Virus record (IMG/VR): IMGVR_UViG_3300035698_016670
Location: 1-31,384 of that record
Length of the DNA: 31,384 nt
From: a virus
Direction: 5' to 3' (one strand)
Below the pieces are notes generated by a model. It ran no database searches, had not been told where the DNA came from, and was given only the letters and a program-made list of their open reading frames with translations. Below, in pieces: positions 31,048 through 31,384 of this stretch; position 1 is the stretch's first letter; the number at the start of each line of letters is the position of its first letter. Position numbers and translations under genes: made by a program.

Positions 31048-31384
31048 CTTCTGTGATGAATTTGACATTCAAAAATGGCAAAAAGTCACTATTTTTTAAT
31101 TATATATATTATAGAAATAGTTTTTAGTTCTTTGATGTAATGATAATATGGTTCTAAATTAAAAACTTAATTTAGGTAAAATCATGAAAAGTGAAGATTA
31201 ATCAACGAATTAATCAATCAAGCCGTAAGGATATGAAATAAGATCCACGACCACTGATAATAATTTAAGATTTTAAAAACTTTAATGGGGGGTTAGGGAC
31301 AATCCCAGCGTAACTTAACGTAAATCATTAGATTAAGCGTGTTGCGTAGAAACACACAAATCTTTAGTTTGTGTGTAGTTCATA
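31030..31384 (+). mobile_element. IS200/IS605-like non-autonomous element or remnant
   Basis: Two hairpins share the loop TCTTTAG: CACAGAAG/CTTCTGTG (31033-31055) and ACACACAAA/TTTGTGTGT (31352-31376, followed by AGTTCATA). IS200/IS605 elements carry similar subterminal hairpins at both ends, with a CTTTAG-type loop and a following GTAGTTCA at the right end. About 300 nt of non-coding, locally GC-richer sequence lies between, with no transposase or TnpB. The first hairpin and about 50 nt downstream match 37-105 in inverse orientation. The element may continue past the window end. No database comparison was possible. Confidence 0.5.
31140..31384 (+). ncRNA. Possible omega-RNA-like or other structured RNA
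   Basis: This segment is richer in G and C than anything around it and has several local pairings: CTAAATT/AATTTAG (about 31154-31175), GGAT/ATCC (about 31229-31245), GGGA/TCCC around GACAATCCC (about 31295-31308), and the terminal 9-bp hairpin at 31352-31376. Placement at the presumed right end of an IS605-like element is where TnpB guide (omega) RNAs lie. GGG...GACAATCCC also resembles a group I intron P4-P5 region, so the identity is open. Confidence 0.3.

Noticed and set aside
31150-31384. tRNA gene in the GC-richer right end
   Set aside because: No acceptor stem, T-loop GTTCRA or anticodon arm arrangement could be built.

Overview
The window looks like part of the genome of a large, AT-rich tailed bacteriophage (T4-like in its gene content) infecting a member of the Bacteroidota, probably a flavobacterium-like host. 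Phage evidence: densely packed small genes with start/stop overlaps, a single-chain phage/eukaryote-type type IIA DNA topoisomerase, a T4 gp1-like deoxynucleotide kinase, dUTPase, the C-terminal half of an NAD-dependent DNA ligase, several homing endonucleases, and a long hydrophobic repeat protein resembling a tape measure. Host evidence: several genes are preceded by the Bacteroidota -7 promoter box TAnnTTTG (usually TATCTTTG), twice with a TTTG element 19-20 nt upstream. No tRNA, CRISPR array, capsid, portal or terminase gene was recognised.

Layout. 1-550: an inverted IS200/IS605-like hairpin and a 5'-truncated homing endonuclease fused to it. 527-4228: a probable ADP-ribosyltransferase, a hypothetical gene, a circularly permuted SLOG protein, and two minus-strand proteins with a capsid-targeting-like N-terminus. 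4312-9227: the topoisomerase, broken into two genes. The first ends in an N-terminal split-intein half, the second begins with the matching C-terminal half, and a free-standing GIY-YIG endonuclease gene lies between them. 9276-10688: a bacteriohemerythrin with all seven iron ligands next to a membrane-anchored PAS protein. 10783-15777: nucleotide kinase, zinc-finger protein, and a VWA metalloprotein/MoxR AAA+ ATPase pair with small acidic proteins between. 15915-17918: a DUF1617-like protein, ligase C-terminal half, two tandem paralogues. 17908-20408 (minus): two capsid-targeted-like proteins (one frameshifted at an A10 run) and a second, full-length homing endonuclease. 20492-28387: probable virion proteins, including an 854-residue protein with nine repeats of about 64-71 residues. 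28412-31047: small genes, including dUTPase. 31030-31384: a non-coding IS200/IS605-like segment with two loop-conserved hairpins and possibly an omega-RNA-like transcript, cut by the window end.

Two themes tie the window together. First, mobile endonucleases and palindrome-ended elements have reshaped it: one split the topoisomerase intein, and two related ones sit directly on the 5' ends of genes whose products carry the same leader. Second, at least seven proteins begin with a shared leader of the form MK-x-[LIF]-K-x-[FY]-x-x-[FI]-[LI]-N-E. This closely resembles the T4 capsid-targeting sequence cut by the prohead protease after [LI]-x-E. It suggests a set of head-packaged proteins, including the putative ADP-ribosyltransferase, which would parallel T4 Alt. 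Two promoter classes also seem present: host-like TAnnTTTG before mainly metabolic genes, and a TTTATATATAA motif before endonuclease and structural genes.
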